Source of the DNA: Pseudomonadota bacterium
GTDB taxonomy: Bacteria; Pseudomonadota; Gammaproteobacteria; Steroidobacterales; Woeseiaceae
Assembly (NCBI GenBank): GCA_022573655.1
Contig: JACZTO010000008.1
Coordinates: 1-64,000, forward strand
Length of the DNA: 64,000 nt
Reading direction: 5' to 3'
Below, piece by piece: positions 53,353 through 64,000 of the stretch. Under the pieces are notes generated by a model. It was not told the DNA's origin. It searched no databases and worked only from the letters and a program-made list of their open reading frames with translations. Position numbers and translations under genes: made by a program. Position 1 is the stretch's first letter, and the number at the start of each line of letters is the position of its first letter.

Positions 53353-55125
53353 ATGCGTAGCCATTATTGTGGAGAGGTCAACGAGTCTCTGACCGGCCGG
53401 GAGATAGAGGTTTGCGGATGGGTTCACCGGCGCCGCGATCACGGCGGAGTAATCTTTATCGATCTGCGAGATCGCGAAGGTCTGTTGCAGGTTGTTTTTG
53501 ATCCCGATCGAGCAGAGATATTTGCCGTAGCGGAGCGCATTCGTTCCGAATACGTCCTGAAAGTTAAAGGCCTGGTGCGTCCGCGTCCGGACGGCACCGT
53601 GAACCCGAATATGCGCACCGGCCAGATAGAAGTGCTGGCGCATGAACTGGAGATTCTTAACAAGGCCGAGACGCCACCTTTTCATCACGATGAGCAGGCG
53701 AACGAAGATATTCGCCTCAAGTACCGTTATCTCGACCTGCGCCGCGAAGAAATGCTGGGTAACCTGGTGTTGCGTCACAAGGTGACGATGGCGATGCGCA
53801 AATTCCTGGACAACAACGGTTTCATAGACGTTGAGACACCCATGCTGACGCGCGCAACACCAGAAGGTGCTCGCGATTACATCGTTCCCAGTCGTACCCA
53901 TCCGGGCAAATTCTTTGCCTTGCCGCAGTCGCCACAGATCTTCAAGCAATTGCTGATGATGTCGGGGCTGGATCGTTATTATCAGATCGTGCGTTGTTTT
54001 CGCGACGAAGATCTGCGTGCGGATCGGCAGCCGGAATTTACACAGCTTGATATTGAAATGAGCTTCGTTGACGAATCCGCCGTCATGGACACGATGGAAG
54101 ACCTGATGCGCCACCTGTTCAAGGAGGCGCTAGATGTCACTCTGCCAAGTCCGTTCCCGCGCATCAGTTATGCAGATGCCATGCAGCGCTTTGGTTCAGA
54201 CAAACCGGATCTGCGTATCGATCTTGAGCTGGTTGAGGTCGCTGATCTCATGAGTGCGGTCGAATTCAAGGTGTTTGCAGGCCCGGCTACTGATCCCGAA
54301 GGCCGCGTCGCTGCACTATGCGTGCACGGCGGTGCAGAGATGAGCCGCAAAATCATCGATGACTACACGGCATATGTTGGCCGTTACGGTGCCAAGGGTC
54401 TCGCGTATATCAAAGTTAATGACGTTGCTGCCGGTCGCGAGGGCTTGCAGTCGCCAATTCTGAAATTCCTGCCCGACGAAACCGTAACCGGCATCATTGA
54501 GCGCACGGGCGCGAAGACGGGCGATCTGATTTTCTTTGGTGCGGACAAGGCTCGCATTGTCAACGATGCGCTTGGCGCCCTGCGTGTCAAAGTTGCTGAG
54601 GATCGCGGCCTCGTAGCCGAGGGTTGGGCGCCGTTGTGGGTGGTTGATTTTCCAATGTTTGAAAAGGATGCGACGACCAGGCGCTGGACAGCCTTGCATC
54701 ATCCGTTCACCGCGCCGTCCGAAAATGATGTGCAAACGTTAAAGGCTGAGCCCGGCAATGCACTTTCGCGTGCCTACGACATGGTCTTGAACGGCTCGGA
54801 AATCGGTGGTGGGTCGATTCGTATTCACGATACTGAAATCCAGGCGGCCGTTTTCGACTTGCTTGGCATCAGTAAAGAAGAGGCAGAAGAGAAGTTCGGC
54901 TTCCTCCTGACTGCATTGCAATACGGTTGCCCACCACACGGCGGCATTGCCTTCGGCCTGGATCGCATCGTCATGCTGATGGCCGGTGCCGACAGCATTC
55001 GCGACGTTATTGCGTTCCCGAAGACGCAGACGGCCAACTGTCCGCTGACCAATGCGCCGAGCGAAATATCTGCGACGCAGCTCAAGGAAACCGGCATCCG
55101 TCTGCGGGTACCACGCGAGGAGTAG
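53353..55125 (+). CDS. aspS: Aspartyl-tRNA synthetase
   Basis: [43 protein letters not shown]. Confidence 0.97.
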   Translation: MRSHYCGEVNESLTGREIEVCGWVHRRRDHGGVIFIDLRDREGLLQVVFDPDRAEIFAVAERIRSEYVLKVKGLVRPRPDGTVNPNMRTGQIEVLAHELEILNKAETPPFHHDEQANEDIRLKYRYLDLRREEMLGNLVLRHKVTMAMRKFLDNNGFIDVETPMLTRATPEGARDYIVPSRTHPGKFFALPQSPQIFKQLLMMSGLDRYYQIVRCFRDEDLRADRQPEFTQLDIEMSFVDESAVMDTMEDLMRHLFKEALDVTLPSPFPRISYADAMQRFGSDKPDLRIDLELVEVADLMSAVEFKVFAGPATDPEGRVAALCVHGGAEMSRKIIDDYTAYVGRYGAKGLAYIKVNDVAAGREGLQSPILKFLPDETVTGIIERTGAKTGDLIFFGADKARIVNDALGALRVKVAEDRGLVAEGWAPLWVVDFPMFEKDATTRRWTALHHPFTAPSENDVQTLKAEPGNALSRAYDMVLNGSEIGGGSIRIHDTEIQAAVFDLLGISKEEAEEKFGFLLTALQYGCPPHGGIAFGLDRIVMLMAGADSIRDVIAFPKTQTANCPLTNAPSEISATQLKETGIRLRVPREE

Positions 55126-55193
55126 GAGCGCGCCTTGCGCGCGAATGTTGGAGCGGGTCTTACCCGCGATATCGCGCGCAAGGCGCGCTCCTA
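55123..55193. repeat. REP/BIME-like palindromic repeat (copy B)
   Basis: TAGGAGCGCGCCTTGCGCGCGAATGTTGGAGCGGGTCTTACCCGCGATATCGCGCGCAAGGCGCGCTCCTA; outer ends are exact inverted copies, internal second REP unit; supplies stop codons of aspS and mutS. Confidence 0.85.
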
Positions 55194-57749
55194 CAATTCT
55201 TTCAGCTTGTACAAAGCTGCAAGCGCTTCGCGCGGCGACATCGAGTCGGGCTCAAGTGCATCGACAGCGTCGCGCAGCGGGTCTTCGTCGGCGATTTCCA
55301 CAACACTCAAGTCCAGTTGACCCTGTGGGCTGTGCACGTTCACACTCTGCTGCGATTCAAGAGTCTTCAGGTAGTTTTGCGCTCTGTGGATAACATGCTT
55401 TGGCACACCGGCAAGCGACGCGACTTGCAGACCGTAACTCTGGTTTGCAGGACCCGGTTTGACGGCGTGCAGAAAAATGAGTTGACCATCATGCTCGGTT
55501 GCGTCGAGATGCACATTCTCGCAGCCGCTTAATTCCTCAGCGAGCGCCGTCAACTCGAAGTAGTGTGTCGCAAACAGGGTGAACGCTTTTGTCGTCTCGG
55601 CCATATGGTGTGCCGCGGCCCAGGCCAGCGACAAGCCATCGAAGGTGCTGGTGCCGCGGCCAATTTCGTCCATGAGCACGAGGCTTTGTTCGCTGGCGTT
55701 GTTCAATATCGTCGCCGTTTCCGTCATTTCGACCATAAACGTCGAACGACCACCGGCAAGATCGTCTGATGCGCCGATGCGGGTGAAGATCCTGTCGATC
55801 GGCCCGATTCGAAGCTTGTCAGCCGGCACGAAACTCCCCACGTGAGCGAGAATAATGATCAGTGCGGTTTGCCGCATGTACGTGGATTTACCACCCATAT
55901 TCGGGCCGGTGATGATCAGCAGCCTCTTGTCCTCACCGAGGGTCAGGTCGTTGGCAATGAATGGCGTATCGATGACCTGCTCAACAACCAGGTGGCGGCC
56001 ACCCGTTATCTCAATACACGGCTCCGCGCTGATTTCAGGCTGAGTGAGCGCCAGCGATTGTGCGCGCTCCGCGAAACACGCCAGTACGTCGAGTTCGGCA
56101 AGGCCATTCGCGCTCAGCTGCAGTTCGCCAAGCACTTCATGCAGCTTGTCGAACAATTCTTCATAAAGGAATTTTTCCCGGGCCAGGGCTCGTTCGCGAG
56201 CGCCGAGAACCTTGTCTTCGAATTCCTTCAGCTCGGGTGTGATATAGCGCTCGGCCGACTTCAATGTCTGGCGTCGAACGTATTCGAGCGGTGCCTTGTC
56301 GGCCTGGGCCTTGCTGATTTCGATGTAATAACCGTGCACGCGGTTGTAGCCGAGTTTCAGTGTCGCGATACCCGTGCGCTTGCGCTCGCGCAGTTCGAGG
56401 TCGACCAGGTACTGGTCTGCGTTCTCCGCAATCGCGCGCAAGTCATCAAGTTCGTCATCGTACCCCGGCGCAATGACACCACCGTCGCGGATCAGCATGG
56501 GCGGACTGTCGATAATCGCCTTGCTGAGCAGGTGATGCTGCGCATTGTGTTCGCCTATCTGGCTGGCGAGGTCAGCCAGAAGCGGTGATTCGATGCTCGC
56601 CAACAGACGTTGCAGGTTAGGCAGCCTCGAAAGCGCCTCGCAAAGCTGGCGCAGGTCGCGCGGGCGAGCAGAGCGCAGTGCCACGCGGGACAGGATTCTT
56701 TCGATGTCGCCTATGCCATCGAGCCGCTCCTGCAGCGGCTCTGTCATGCTAGCGGCAAGCAGCGCATCGAGCGTCTGGAATCGGGCTTTCAGAATAGCGG
56801 CGTCGCGCAACGGGTGTTGTAGCCAGCGCCGCAGCATGCGACTACCCATCGCCGTCTGGCATCGGTCCATGACGCCCACCAGCGTGTGCTGATGTGAACC
56901 GCTCAGGGATTCTTCGAGTTCCAGATTACGTCGCGTCGGAGCGTCCATGATGACGGCATCGTCGCGAAGCTCAACGCGTATTGACTGCAGATGCGGTAGC
57001 GCCGCTTTTTGCGTGTCCGTGACGTATTGCAGCAGTGCGCCGGCAGCCGCAATGCCGCGTGACAAGCTCTCGCAACCGAAGCCGCTCAAGTCGCGCGTGC
57101 GAAACTGGTTGCACAGCAGGCGTGTCGCGCTGTCGAGCTCAAAATGCCACGGCGGCCGGCGCGTGATTCGAATGTCGTCGCTGAAGGATGTCGGCAAAGT
57201 TTCGTCTTCATCCACAATGAGTTCGGCCGGACGCAGGCGTTCGATTTCGCCAAAAACCGCCTCCATATCGGGAACTTCCGTCAGGCTGAACCGGCCCGCA
57301 GACAAATCCATCCAGGCTATGCCGATAGCCTCACCGTGAGCAAAGATGGCGGCAACCAGGTTGTCGCGGCTGGCGGAGAGCAAAGCCTCATCCGTCAGCG
57401 TGCCCGGCGTTACAACCCGCGTGACTTTGCGCTCGACCGGTCCGCTGCTGGTCGCGGGATCTCCTATTTGCTCGCAGATAGCGACGGACTCGCCCTGGCG
57501 AACGAGCTTCACAAGATAGCCCTCGATCGCGTGATAGGGCACACCGGCCATGGGAATCGCGTTGCCACCGGACTTGCCGCGCGACGTCAGGGTGATGCCG
57601 AGCAGGGATGACGCGCGCTTCGCATCGTCGTAGAAAAGCTCATAGAAGTCGCCCATACGATAAAACACCAGCATGTCCGGGTAATCGGACTTGATGCCGA
57701 GATATTGGCGCATCATGGGTGTGTGGACCGGTGTGACTTCGGCTTTCAT
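55191..57749 (-). CDS. mutS: DNA mismatch repair protein MutS
   Basis: [47 protein letters not shown]. Confidence 0.97.
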   Translation of the reverse strand: MKAEVTPVHTPMMRQYLGIKSDYPDMLVFYRMGDFYELFYDDAKRASSLLGITLTSRGKSGGNAIPMAGVPYHAIEGYLVKLVRQGESVAICEQIGDPATSSGPVERKVTRVVTPGTLTDEALLSASRDNLVAAIFAHGEAIGIAWMDLSAGRFSLTEVPDMEAVFGEIERLRPAELIVDEDETLPTSFSDDIRITRRPPWHFELDSATRLLCNQFRTRDLSGFGCESLSRGIAAAGALLQYVTDTQKAALPHLQSIRVELRDDAVIMDAPTRRNLELEESLSGSHQHTLVGVMDRCQTAMGSRMLRRWLQHPLRDAAILKARFQTLDALLAASMTEPLQERLDGIGDIERILSRVALRSARPRDLRQLCEALSRLPNLQRLLASIESPLLADLASQIGEHNAQHHLLSKAIIDSPPMLIRDGGVIAPGYDDELDDLRAIAENADQYLVDLELRERKRTGIATLKLGYNRVHGYYIEISKAQADKAPLEYVRRQTLKSAERYITPELKEFEDKVLGARERALAREKFLYEELFDKLHEVLGELQLSANGLAELDVLACFAERAQSLALTQPEISAEPCIEITGGRHLVVEQVIDTPFIANDLTLGEDKRLLIITGPNMGGKSTYMRQTALIIILAHVGSFVPADKLRIGPIDRIFTRIGASDDLAGGRSTFMVEMTETATILNNASEQSLVLMDEIGRGTSTFDGLSLAWAAAHHMAETTKAFTLFATHYFELTALAEELSGCENVHLDATEHDGQLIFLHAVKPGPANQSYGLQVASLAGVPKHVIHRAQNYLKTLESQQSVNVHSPQGQLDLSVVEIADEDPLRDAVDALEPDSMSPREALAALYKLKEL

Positions 57750-57784
57750 ATTATTTTTGGTGCGCGATCGATTATTATAGACGG

Positions 57785-58870
57785 GTGAAAATACTGCATG
57801 TCGAAACAGGACGCCATTATTTGGGTGGCCCGCAGCAGGTTGTCTACCTGATCAACGCGTTACGAGAGCGGGGCCATGACAACACGCTCGTTTGTCCGCC
57901 CGAATCGGGAATTGATGGCAGCGCGCGGCAGGCCGGTATTCGTGTGCAAAACCTGTTCTGCGCGGGTGACTTGGATTTGCCTTTTGCTTATCGGCTGTCG
58001 CAATTCCTGAAAGAGAATTGCCCCGACATCGTTCACTGCCATAGCCGCCGTGGCGCGGATATTCTCGGCGGCCTCGCGGCCACGTTTGCCGATATCCCGG
58101 CCGTCGTTTCCCGCCGTGTCGATAATCTCGAAATGCGCCTCATGGCGGCGCTGCGCTACAAGCCGTTTGCCAGGATAATCGCAATATCGGAGGCGATAGC
58201 AGCCGTTCTCAGGGATCGCGATATCGACAGCAACCGCATTGCGGTTATCCGCAGCGCCGTAGACGCGCAGGCATTCGCCAAACAGCCGGACTGCTCCATA
58301 CTGGAACGCGAGTTTGGTGTGACTGATGACATGTTCACGATGGCGGCGGCGGGCCAGCTAATTCCCCGCAAGGGTCATCGCTACCTGCTGCAGGCAGTCG
58401 CCGATCTTGTACACAGCCACCCGCCATTTCGCTTGATTGTGTTCGGTGACGGCTATCTAAATAATCAGCTGCGCTCGCAGGCAAGCTCCCTGGGTCTTGG
58501 GGATGTTGTACAATTTGCAGGCTTTCGCGACAACCTCGATGAATACATCGGATGTTTTGATCTTTTCGTGCATCCGGCGCTAGCCGAAGGCCTGGGTGTC
58601 GCGGCACTGAAGGCGGCCGCGGCCGGAGTGCCCGTTGTCGGCTTCGACGCAGGTGGTCTGAGCGAAGCGGTCGAGCATGGCAAGACAGGTCTCCTGGTGC
58701 CGGCGCAGGACGTCGACGAACTTCGCATCGCGATTGCGACTTTGATGGATGACGAACCGATGCGGCTGCGTTTGGGCGCCGCCGGCAGGAAACGCATGCA
58801 AAATGAGTTCTCGATCGATACGATGGCAGACAATCACGTCACACTCTATGAATCAGTATTGAATGGCTGA
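57785..58870 (+). CDS. GT4-family glycosyltransferase
   Basis: [33 protein letters not shown]-terminal [32 protein letters not shown]. Confidence 0.9.
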   Translation: MKILHVETGRHYLGGPQQVVYLINALRERGHDNTLVCPPESGIDGSARQAGIRVQNLFCAGDLDLPFAYRLSQFLKENCPDIVHCHSRRGADILGGLAATFADIPAVVSRRVDNLEMRLMAALRYKPFARIIAISEAIAAVLRDRDIDSNRIAVIRSAVDAQAFAKQPDCSILEREFGVTDDMFTMAAAGQLIPRKGHRYLLQAVADLVHSHPPFRLIVFGDGYLNNQLRSQASSLGLGDVVQFAGFRDNLDEYIGCFDLFVHPALAEGLGVAALKAAAAGVPVVGFDAGGLSEAVEHGKTGLLVPAQDVDELRIAIATLMDDEPMRLRLGAAGRKRMQNEFSIDTMADNHVTLYESVLNG

Positions 58871-59366
58871 CCACGAATCGATACAGAAATTGGCGCTGGC
58901 ACTGGTCAATGAGCTCACTGAATCAGGCAAGGCAGTTGCGACCGCCGAGTCTTGCACGGGTGGCTGGATCGCAAAGGCGATTACGGATATTCCGGGCAGC
59001 TCGGCCGTTTTCGGCTACGGCATCGTGAGCTATTCGAACGGCGCGAAAGAGTCAGTGCTGGGGGTTCAAAGTCAGACGCTGGAAGACTACGGCGCCGTTA
59101 GCAAGCCTGCTGTGGAGGAGATGTCAAAAGGGTCGTTGCGCTTGAGTGGTGCGGATATAGCCGTTGCTGTCAGCGGTGTCGCCGGCCCCGCCGGCGGTAC
59201 CGAGGACAAGCCTGTCGGCACGGTTTGGTTTGCATGGGCGATCCGGGAAGGCAGCAATGTAAAAATCGAGAGCAGCTGTCAGCATTTCGATGGCGATCGT
59301 GACCTGGTTCGTGAACTCACGGTAGCGCACGCATTGCAGGGCCTGCGTGAACGCATAGCATCGTGA
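58863..59366 (+). CDS. pncC: CinA C-terminal/PncC nicotinamide-nucleotide amidohydrolase
   Basis: VATAESCTGGWIAKAITDIPGSSAVFGYGIVSYSN; upstream of recA. Confidence 0.94.
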   Translation: MADHESIQKLALALVNELTESGKAVATAESCTGGWIAKAITDIPGSSAVFGYGIVSYSNGAKESVLGVQSQTLEDYGAVSKPAVEEMSKGSLRLSGADIAVAVSGVAGPAGGTEDKPVGTVWFAWAIREGSNVKIESSCQHFDGDRDLVRELTVAHALQGLRERIAS

Positions 59367-59376
59367 ATAATTCCAG

Positions 59377-59886
59377 ATGAGCAGCAAGCGCATATTCTTC
59401 GCCCTGTGGCCCGATAACCGCCAGCGTGATCGCCTGCGCGACGTTATTAATTCCGTGGCCAAGACTGTCGAGGGCAAGATGGTCGACAGGCGCAACTGGC
59501 ATATCACGCTGGCGTTCATCGGCGACTTTCCTGAGTCGCAAATAGCAACGCTGCAAGCGCGCGCCGCGCAGATAAAGTTTGAACCGTTTCGGCTGGGATT
59601 TGATCGCCTCGACTATTGGGCCAGACCGAAGGTGGCCTGCCTCATCGCCCCGACGATTCCGGTCGAGCTGCAGGCACTGGTTACGTCGTTGAATGAAATG
59701 CTGCTCGAGTTTGAGGTGACGACCAAGGATCGGACGTATCGGCCCCACATAACGGTTGTGCAGAATGCGCGGTCGTTTACAACGGAGCGCTTGGCGCAGA
59801 GGGCGATTACGGAGTGGTCAGGCATGGAGCTCGTTGAATCTATTTCGGGCCCCGGTGGCATCACCTACAGTCCACTGAAACAATAG
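59377..59886 (+). CDS. thpR: RNA 2',3'-cyclic phosphodiesterase / 2'-5' RNA ligase family
   Basis: Two HxT/S motifs (NWHITLAFIG, RPHITVVQN). Confidence 0.9.
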   Translation: MSSKRIFFALWPDNRQRDRLRDVINSVAKTVEGKMVDRRNWHITLAFIGDFPESQIATLQARAAQIKFEPFRLGFDRLDYWARPKVACLIAPTIPVELQALVTSLNEMLLEFEVTTKDRTYRPHITVVQNARSFTTERLAQRAITEWSGMELVESISGPGGITYSPLKQ

Positions 59887-59966
59887 GTTCCGGCAGTTTC
59901 TTGACACTTTGCTGTGTTTTTTATCGGCACAGATGCTGCCATTGGCGCGGGTTTGTGGCAGAATCA

Positions 59967-59982
59967 CTGTTTATATCAACAG
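59967..59982. promoter_or_regulatory. LexA (SOS) box upstream of recA
   Basis: CTGTTTATATCAACAG fits CTGT-N8-ACAG, about 45 bp before recA ATG. Confidence 0.85.
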
Positions 59983-60026
59983 TATTATCAACCTGAAGCG
60001 GATGGCGGCAAAAATGGACCAGAAAA

Positions 60027-61076
60027 ATGGATGAGAATCGTAAAAAAGCACTCGCACAAGCCCTTGGACAAATCGAGAAACAGTTCGGCAAAGGCTCGGT
60101 AATGCGCTTGGGTGACAGCCCCTCTGCCAGGGACATGGACGTCATCTCGACGGGATCTATCGGGCTGGACGTCGCGTTGGGCATTGGTGGGCTTCCCAAA
60201 GGCCGGGTGGTCGAGATCTACGGCCCGGAATCCTCCGGCAAGACCACGCTGACGCTGCAGGTGATTGCCGAGGCCCAGAAGCTGGGCGGTACGGCGGCCT
60301 TTATCGATGCAGAGCACGCGCTCGATCCATCCTATGCCGAAAAACTGGGTGTCAATGTTGACGAATTACTGGTGTCGCAACCGGATACGGGTGAACAGGC
60401 GCTTGAGATTACCGACATGCTGGTGCGTTCCGGCGCGCTCGACATCATCGTCATCGACTCGGTTGCGGCACTGACGCCGAAGGCCGAGATCGAGGGCGAA
60501 ATGGGTGATTCGCATATGGGCCTGCAGGCGCGCCTGATGTCACAGGCGCTTAGAAAGTTAGCCGGAAATATCAAACGCTCAAACGTGATGGTTGTCTTCA
60601 TCAACCAGATTCGTATGAAGATTGGCGTCATATTCGGGAATCCCGAAACGACCACCGGCGGTAACGCGCTTAAGTTCTACGCCTCAGTTCGTCTCGATAT
60701 TCGCCGTATCGGCGCCATCAAAAAAGGCGACGAGGTCATCGGCAATCAAACGCGCGTCAAAGTCGTCAAGAACAAGGTTGCGCCGCCGTTCAAACAGGCT
60801 GAATTTGAGATTCTTTATGGCTACGGTATTTGCCGCCTCGGCGAGATCATCGATTTGGGCGTACAGCACAACATCGTCGACAAGGCGGGCTCGTGGTACA
60901 GCTATGGTGATGATCGCATCGGTCAGGGCAAGGAAAACGTGCGTGAGTTTCTAAAGGCCAACCCGGCGATGGCAGATGAGATTGAGGGCAAAATTCGTGC
61001 CCTGCTGCTACCGAAGCAGACCACCGAGGCCACCGCAGACGCGGCGGATGATACGGAGGCCGTTGCTGAAGCTTGA
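60027..61076 (+). CDS. recA: Recombinase RecA
   Basis: [47 protein letters not shown]. Confidence 0.98.
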   Translation: MDENRKKALAQALGQIEKQFGKGSVMRLGDSPSARDMDVISTGSIGLDVALGIGGLPKGRVVEIYGPESSGKTTLTLQVIAEAQKLGGTAAFIDAEHALDPSYAEKLGVNVDELLVSQPDTGEQALEITDMLVRSGALDIIVIDSVAALTPKAEIEGEMGDSHMGLQARLMSQALRKLAGNIKRSNVMVVFINQIRMKIGVIFGNPETTTGGNALKFYASVRLDIRRIGAIKKGDEVIGNQTRVKVVKNKVAPPFKQAEFEILYGYGICRLGEIIDLGVQHNIVDKAGSWYSYGDDRIGQGKENVREFLKANPAMADEIEGKIRALLLPKQTTEATADAADDTEAVAEA

Positions 61077-61573
61077 CCGAACTCCACGAAGAAATCAGCG
61101 ATCTACTCTCCGACTCAGGAGTAGATCGCTTTTCTGATCCGGTCGCGGCCCGGAAAAAGGCGATGGATTTCCTGGCACGGCGTGAGTACGGGCAAACAGA
61201 GCTCATCAGAAAGCTCGCCGACAAGGGCTATGATCGCGTCATTGCGGAGCAGGCCATCGTGAACCTCACGGCAGAGGGGCTGCAAAGCGACCAGCGGTTT
61301 ACCGACAGTTTTGTTCAATCCCGTATCAATCAGGGCAAGGGCCCGGTTCGAGTTCGTGTGGATCTTGGGCAACGCGGCTTCGGCGCCGCCGAGATTGAGT
61401 GTGCGCTGCAGAAGGCTTCGGCGGACTGGTACAAGCTTGCTCGCAACACGCGTACCAGGAAGTTCGGCAGCGCTCAACCTGCTGACTTCAAGGCCAAAGC
61501 GAAGCAGATGCGCTTTCTTCAATTTCGCGGCTTCGAGTCCGATCACATCCGGGCGGCTTTCGGCAAGGATTAG
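61073..61573 (+). CDS. recX: RecA regulatory protein RecX
   Basis: [25 protein letters not shown]; overlaps recA end. Confidence 0.93.
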   Translation: MTELHEEISDLLSDSGVDRFSDPVAARKKAMDFLARREYGQTELIRKLADKGYDRVIAEQAIVNLTAEGLQSDQRFTDSFVQSRINQGKGPVRVRVDLGQRGFGAAEIECALQKASADWYKLARNTRTRKFGSAQPADFKAKAKQMRFLQFRGFESDHIRAAFGKD

Positions 61574-61644
61574 CGCTTAATCCTGACGCGCAAACCCCGT
61601 ACAATAGCGCGGTTGAAAACCATTGCCAGGCGCCGAGATACACG

Positions 61645-64000
61645 ATGACAGCGAAGACAAGCAACGAGCTACGCCAGGCATTTCTGGAGTTCTTCCGTGA
61701 TAACGGCCACGAGATCGTTGCCAGCGCTCCACTGGTACCGGGCAATGACCCGACGCTGTTGTTCACGAACGCCGGAATGGTGCAATTCAAGGACGTGTTC
61801 CTGGGTGAGGACAAGCGCAGCTACAGCCGTGCGGCATCGTCGCAGCGCTGTGTGCGGGCAGGCGGTAAACACAATGATCTTGAGAACGTGGGCTACACAA
61901 CTCGCCACCACACCTTTTTCGAAATGCTTGGCAACTTCAGTTTTGGCGACTACTTCAAACGCGAAGCGATTCAATACAGTTGGGACTTCCTGACGGGTAC
62001 CTTGGGTCTTCCGGCTGACAAGCTCTGGGTTACCGTCTTTGAGGACGATGATGAAGCCGCCGACGTTTGGCTCAAGGAAATAAAAATCGATCCGCAGCGT
62101 TTCGGGCGCTTGGGCAAAAAAGATAATTTCTGGGCGATGGGTGACACCGGGCCGTGCGGCCCGTGCAGCGAGATTTTCTACGATCACGGTCCTGATATCG
62201 CCGGTGGCCCGCCAGGTTCTGCGGATGAGGATGGGGATCGTTATGTCGAGATCTGGAACCTCGTGTTCATGCAATACGACCGCTCATCCGATGGTGAACT
62301 ACACCCGTTACCCAAACCGTCGGTTGATACCGGCATGGGTCTGGAACGGATTGCAGCTGTGATGCAGGGTGTGCACAGCAACTACGACATCGACTTGTTT
62401 GCCAACCTTATCGATGCTGTTGCCGATGTAGTTGGCGTCAAGAACAATGGATCCAGTTCGCTCAATGTCATTGCCGACCACATACGTGCGTGTTCATTTC
62501 TGATTGTGGATGGTGTTCTGCCGGGCAATGAGGGCAGGGGCTATGTCCTGCGTCGTATCATTCGTCGTGCGATTCGTCATGGCAAGAAACTCGGCATGGA
62601 CGAGCTGTTTTTCCACAAACTTGTCGCACCGCTGGCCAAAGAGATGGGTGATGCTTATCCTGAGCTTAAAAAGGCGCAGGCGCATGTGGAAAAGGTTTTG
62701 GAAAAAGAAGGCAAGCGCTTTGCCGAAACGCTTGATCAAGGCATGATAATTCTTGAGTCAGCAATCGCGGATCTCGATGGTAAGCAAATACCTGGCGATG
62801 TGGTTTTCAAACTCTATGATACTTACGGCTTTCCGCTCGATCTCACCGCTGATATTGCTCGCGAGCGTGGGTTGACGATTGACGAACAAGGGTTTGAAAC
62901 CGCAATGTCCACGCAGCGTGATCGTGCCCGCGCGGCCAGCAAATTTGCTTCCACTCTCAAGCTGACAGGACATGCGCCGACTGTGAAGATTGACATCAAA
63001 ACAGAGTTCCTCGGCTACGAGGGCATCGCAGGCGTTAGTGAGATTCACTCCTTATATAGGGACGGAGCGGCTGTCGACAGTTTGAGCGAAGGTGAAGAGG
63101 GTGCAGTCATTCTGTTATCCACCCCGTTTTACGCCGAAAGCGGTGGCCAGATCGGCGACAGTGGCATCCTCATCGCTGCGGGAAATTTATTCCGTGTCGA
63201 TGATACGCAGAAGAGCGCCAACGCAATTGTGCATTACGGATTGGTGGAGCAGGGCGAGCTCAAAGTTGGTCAAGAGATGGAAGCGGTCGTCGATGCCGAT
63301 CGGCGGCAGGCGATACGCCTGAATCACACTGCGACCCACCTGATGCATGCAGCGTTGCGACAGGTGCTCGGCGACCATGTTACGCAGAAAGGCTCGCTTG
63401 TTGCACAGGACAGACTGCGTTTCGATTTCTCGCATGACGAGGGCGTTACAACGGAGCAGTTGCAAGAGATCGAAAATATCGTGAATAACGAGATCAGAAA
63501 GAACATCGCCACCGAAACAAAAATAATGAGCTACGACGAGGCAATTAAGTCTGGCGCCATGGCGTTATTCGGCGAAAAGTACGGCGACGACGTTAGAGTT
63601 CTTCAGTTTGGTGACTTTTCTGTGGAGCTTTGTGGCGGCACGCACGTTGAGCGCACAGGCGACATCGGCACTTTCAAGATCACGTCCGAAGGCGGCGTGG
63701 CGTCAGGCATTCGCCGTATAGAAGCGTTGACCGGGCAAGGTGCGATGCAATGGATCGCTGCCAGCCAACGCAGTTTGAACGAACTGGCAGGATTGTTGCG
63801 CAGTCAGCCAGAGCAGGCTGCTGAAAAAGTTAAGCTGCTGTTAAAGCGCACCAAGAGCCTGGAAAAGGAATTGGCAACGGCCAAGCAAGCGATCGCCAAC
63901 GGACAGGCAGTTGACTACTCTGACGCAGTGCAGGAAATTAGCGGCATCAAAGTACTTGCGACACGTATGGATGGCGCAGATGCCAAGACGCTTCGCGATG
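61645..64000 (+). CDS. alaS: Alanyl-tRNA synthetase, truncated by window end
   Basis: [54 protein letters not shown]; open to window end, so not in ORF track. Confidence 0.96.
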   Translation, partial: MTAKTSNELRQAFLEFFRDNGHEIVASAPLVPGNDPTLLFTNAGMVQFKDVFLGEDKRSYSRAASSQRCVRAGGKHNDLENVGYTTRHHTFFEMLGNFSFGDYFKREAIQYSWDFLTGTLGLPADKLWVTVFEDDDEAADVWLKEIKIDPQRFGRLGKKDNFWAMGDTGPCGPCSEIFYDHGPDIAGGPPGSADEDGDRYVEIWNLVFMQYDRSSDGELHPLPKPSVDTGMGLERIAAVMQGVHSNYDIDLFANLIDAVADVVGVKNNGSSSLNVIADHIRACSFLIVDGVLPGNEGRGYVLRRIIRRAIRHGKKLGMDELFFHKLVAPLAKEMGDAYPELKKAQAHVEKVLEKEGKRFAETLDQGMIILESAIADLDGKQIPGDVVFKLYDTYGFPLDLTADIARERGLTIDEQGFETAMSTQRDRARAASKFASTLKLTGHAPTVKIDIKTEFLGYEGIAGVSEIHSLYRDGAAVDSLSEGEEGAVILLSTPFYAESGGQIGDSGILIAAGNLFRVDDTQKSANAIVHYGLVEQGELKVGQEMEAVVDADRRQAIRLNHTATHLMHAALRQVLGDHVTQKGSLVAQDRLRFDFSHDEGVTTEQLQEIENIVNNEIRKNIATETKIMSYDEAIKSGAMALFGEKYGDDVRVLQFGDFSVELCGGTHVERTGDIGTFKITSEGGVASGIRRIEALTGQGAMQWIAASQRSLNELAGLLRSQPEQAAEKVKLLLKRTKSLEKELATAKQAIANGQAVDYSDAVQEISGIKVLATRMDGADAKTLRD

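Noticed and set aside
54927-55532. 201-aa plus-strand ORF running through the REP
   Set aside because: Out of frame with aspS and antisense to mutS; translation of a repeat
55842-56588. 248-aa plus-strand ORF
   Set aside because: Antisense shadow of mutS

Overview
Gammaproteobacterial chromosome segment, nearly all housekeeping. Order: partial degS-like protease (-), petABC-sspA-sspB, diaA/yraN/lpoA (-), rsmI, rnpB, the full dcw cluster (mraZ-rsmH-ftsL-ftsI-murE-murF-mraY-murD-ftsW-murG-murC-murB-ddl-ftsQ-ftsA-ftsZ-lpxC), DciA/DUF721 (-), an M23 peptidase, secA, mutT, zapD/coaE/pilD/pilC/pilB (-), two tandem type IV pilin genes, pilR/pilS (-), sucCD, nadE, bamD (-), rluD, pgeF, clpB, fmdB-like, DUF502, aspS, mutS (-), a GT4 glycosyltransferase, pncC/cinA, thpR, recA, recX and partial alaS. 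The non-coding content is the most interesting part: (1) a strong match to the GEMM-I cyclic-di-GMP riboswitch (about 28608-28692) upstream of the M23 peptidase and secA; (2) a 262-bp nested-palindrome, MITE-like element between convergent nadE and bamD, whose flanking CTAG copies form both stop codons; (3) a family of REP-like palindromes (TAGGAGCG...) whose first bases form the stop codons of sspA, aspS and mutS; (4) a strong promoter followed by three 10-bp-spaced MraZ-type boxes upstream of mraZ; (5) a sigma-54 promoter upstream of pilA with a distal palindrome cluster; (6) a LexA box upstream of recA and a sigma-32-like promoter before clpB. All calls are from reading the sequence; no database search was run.
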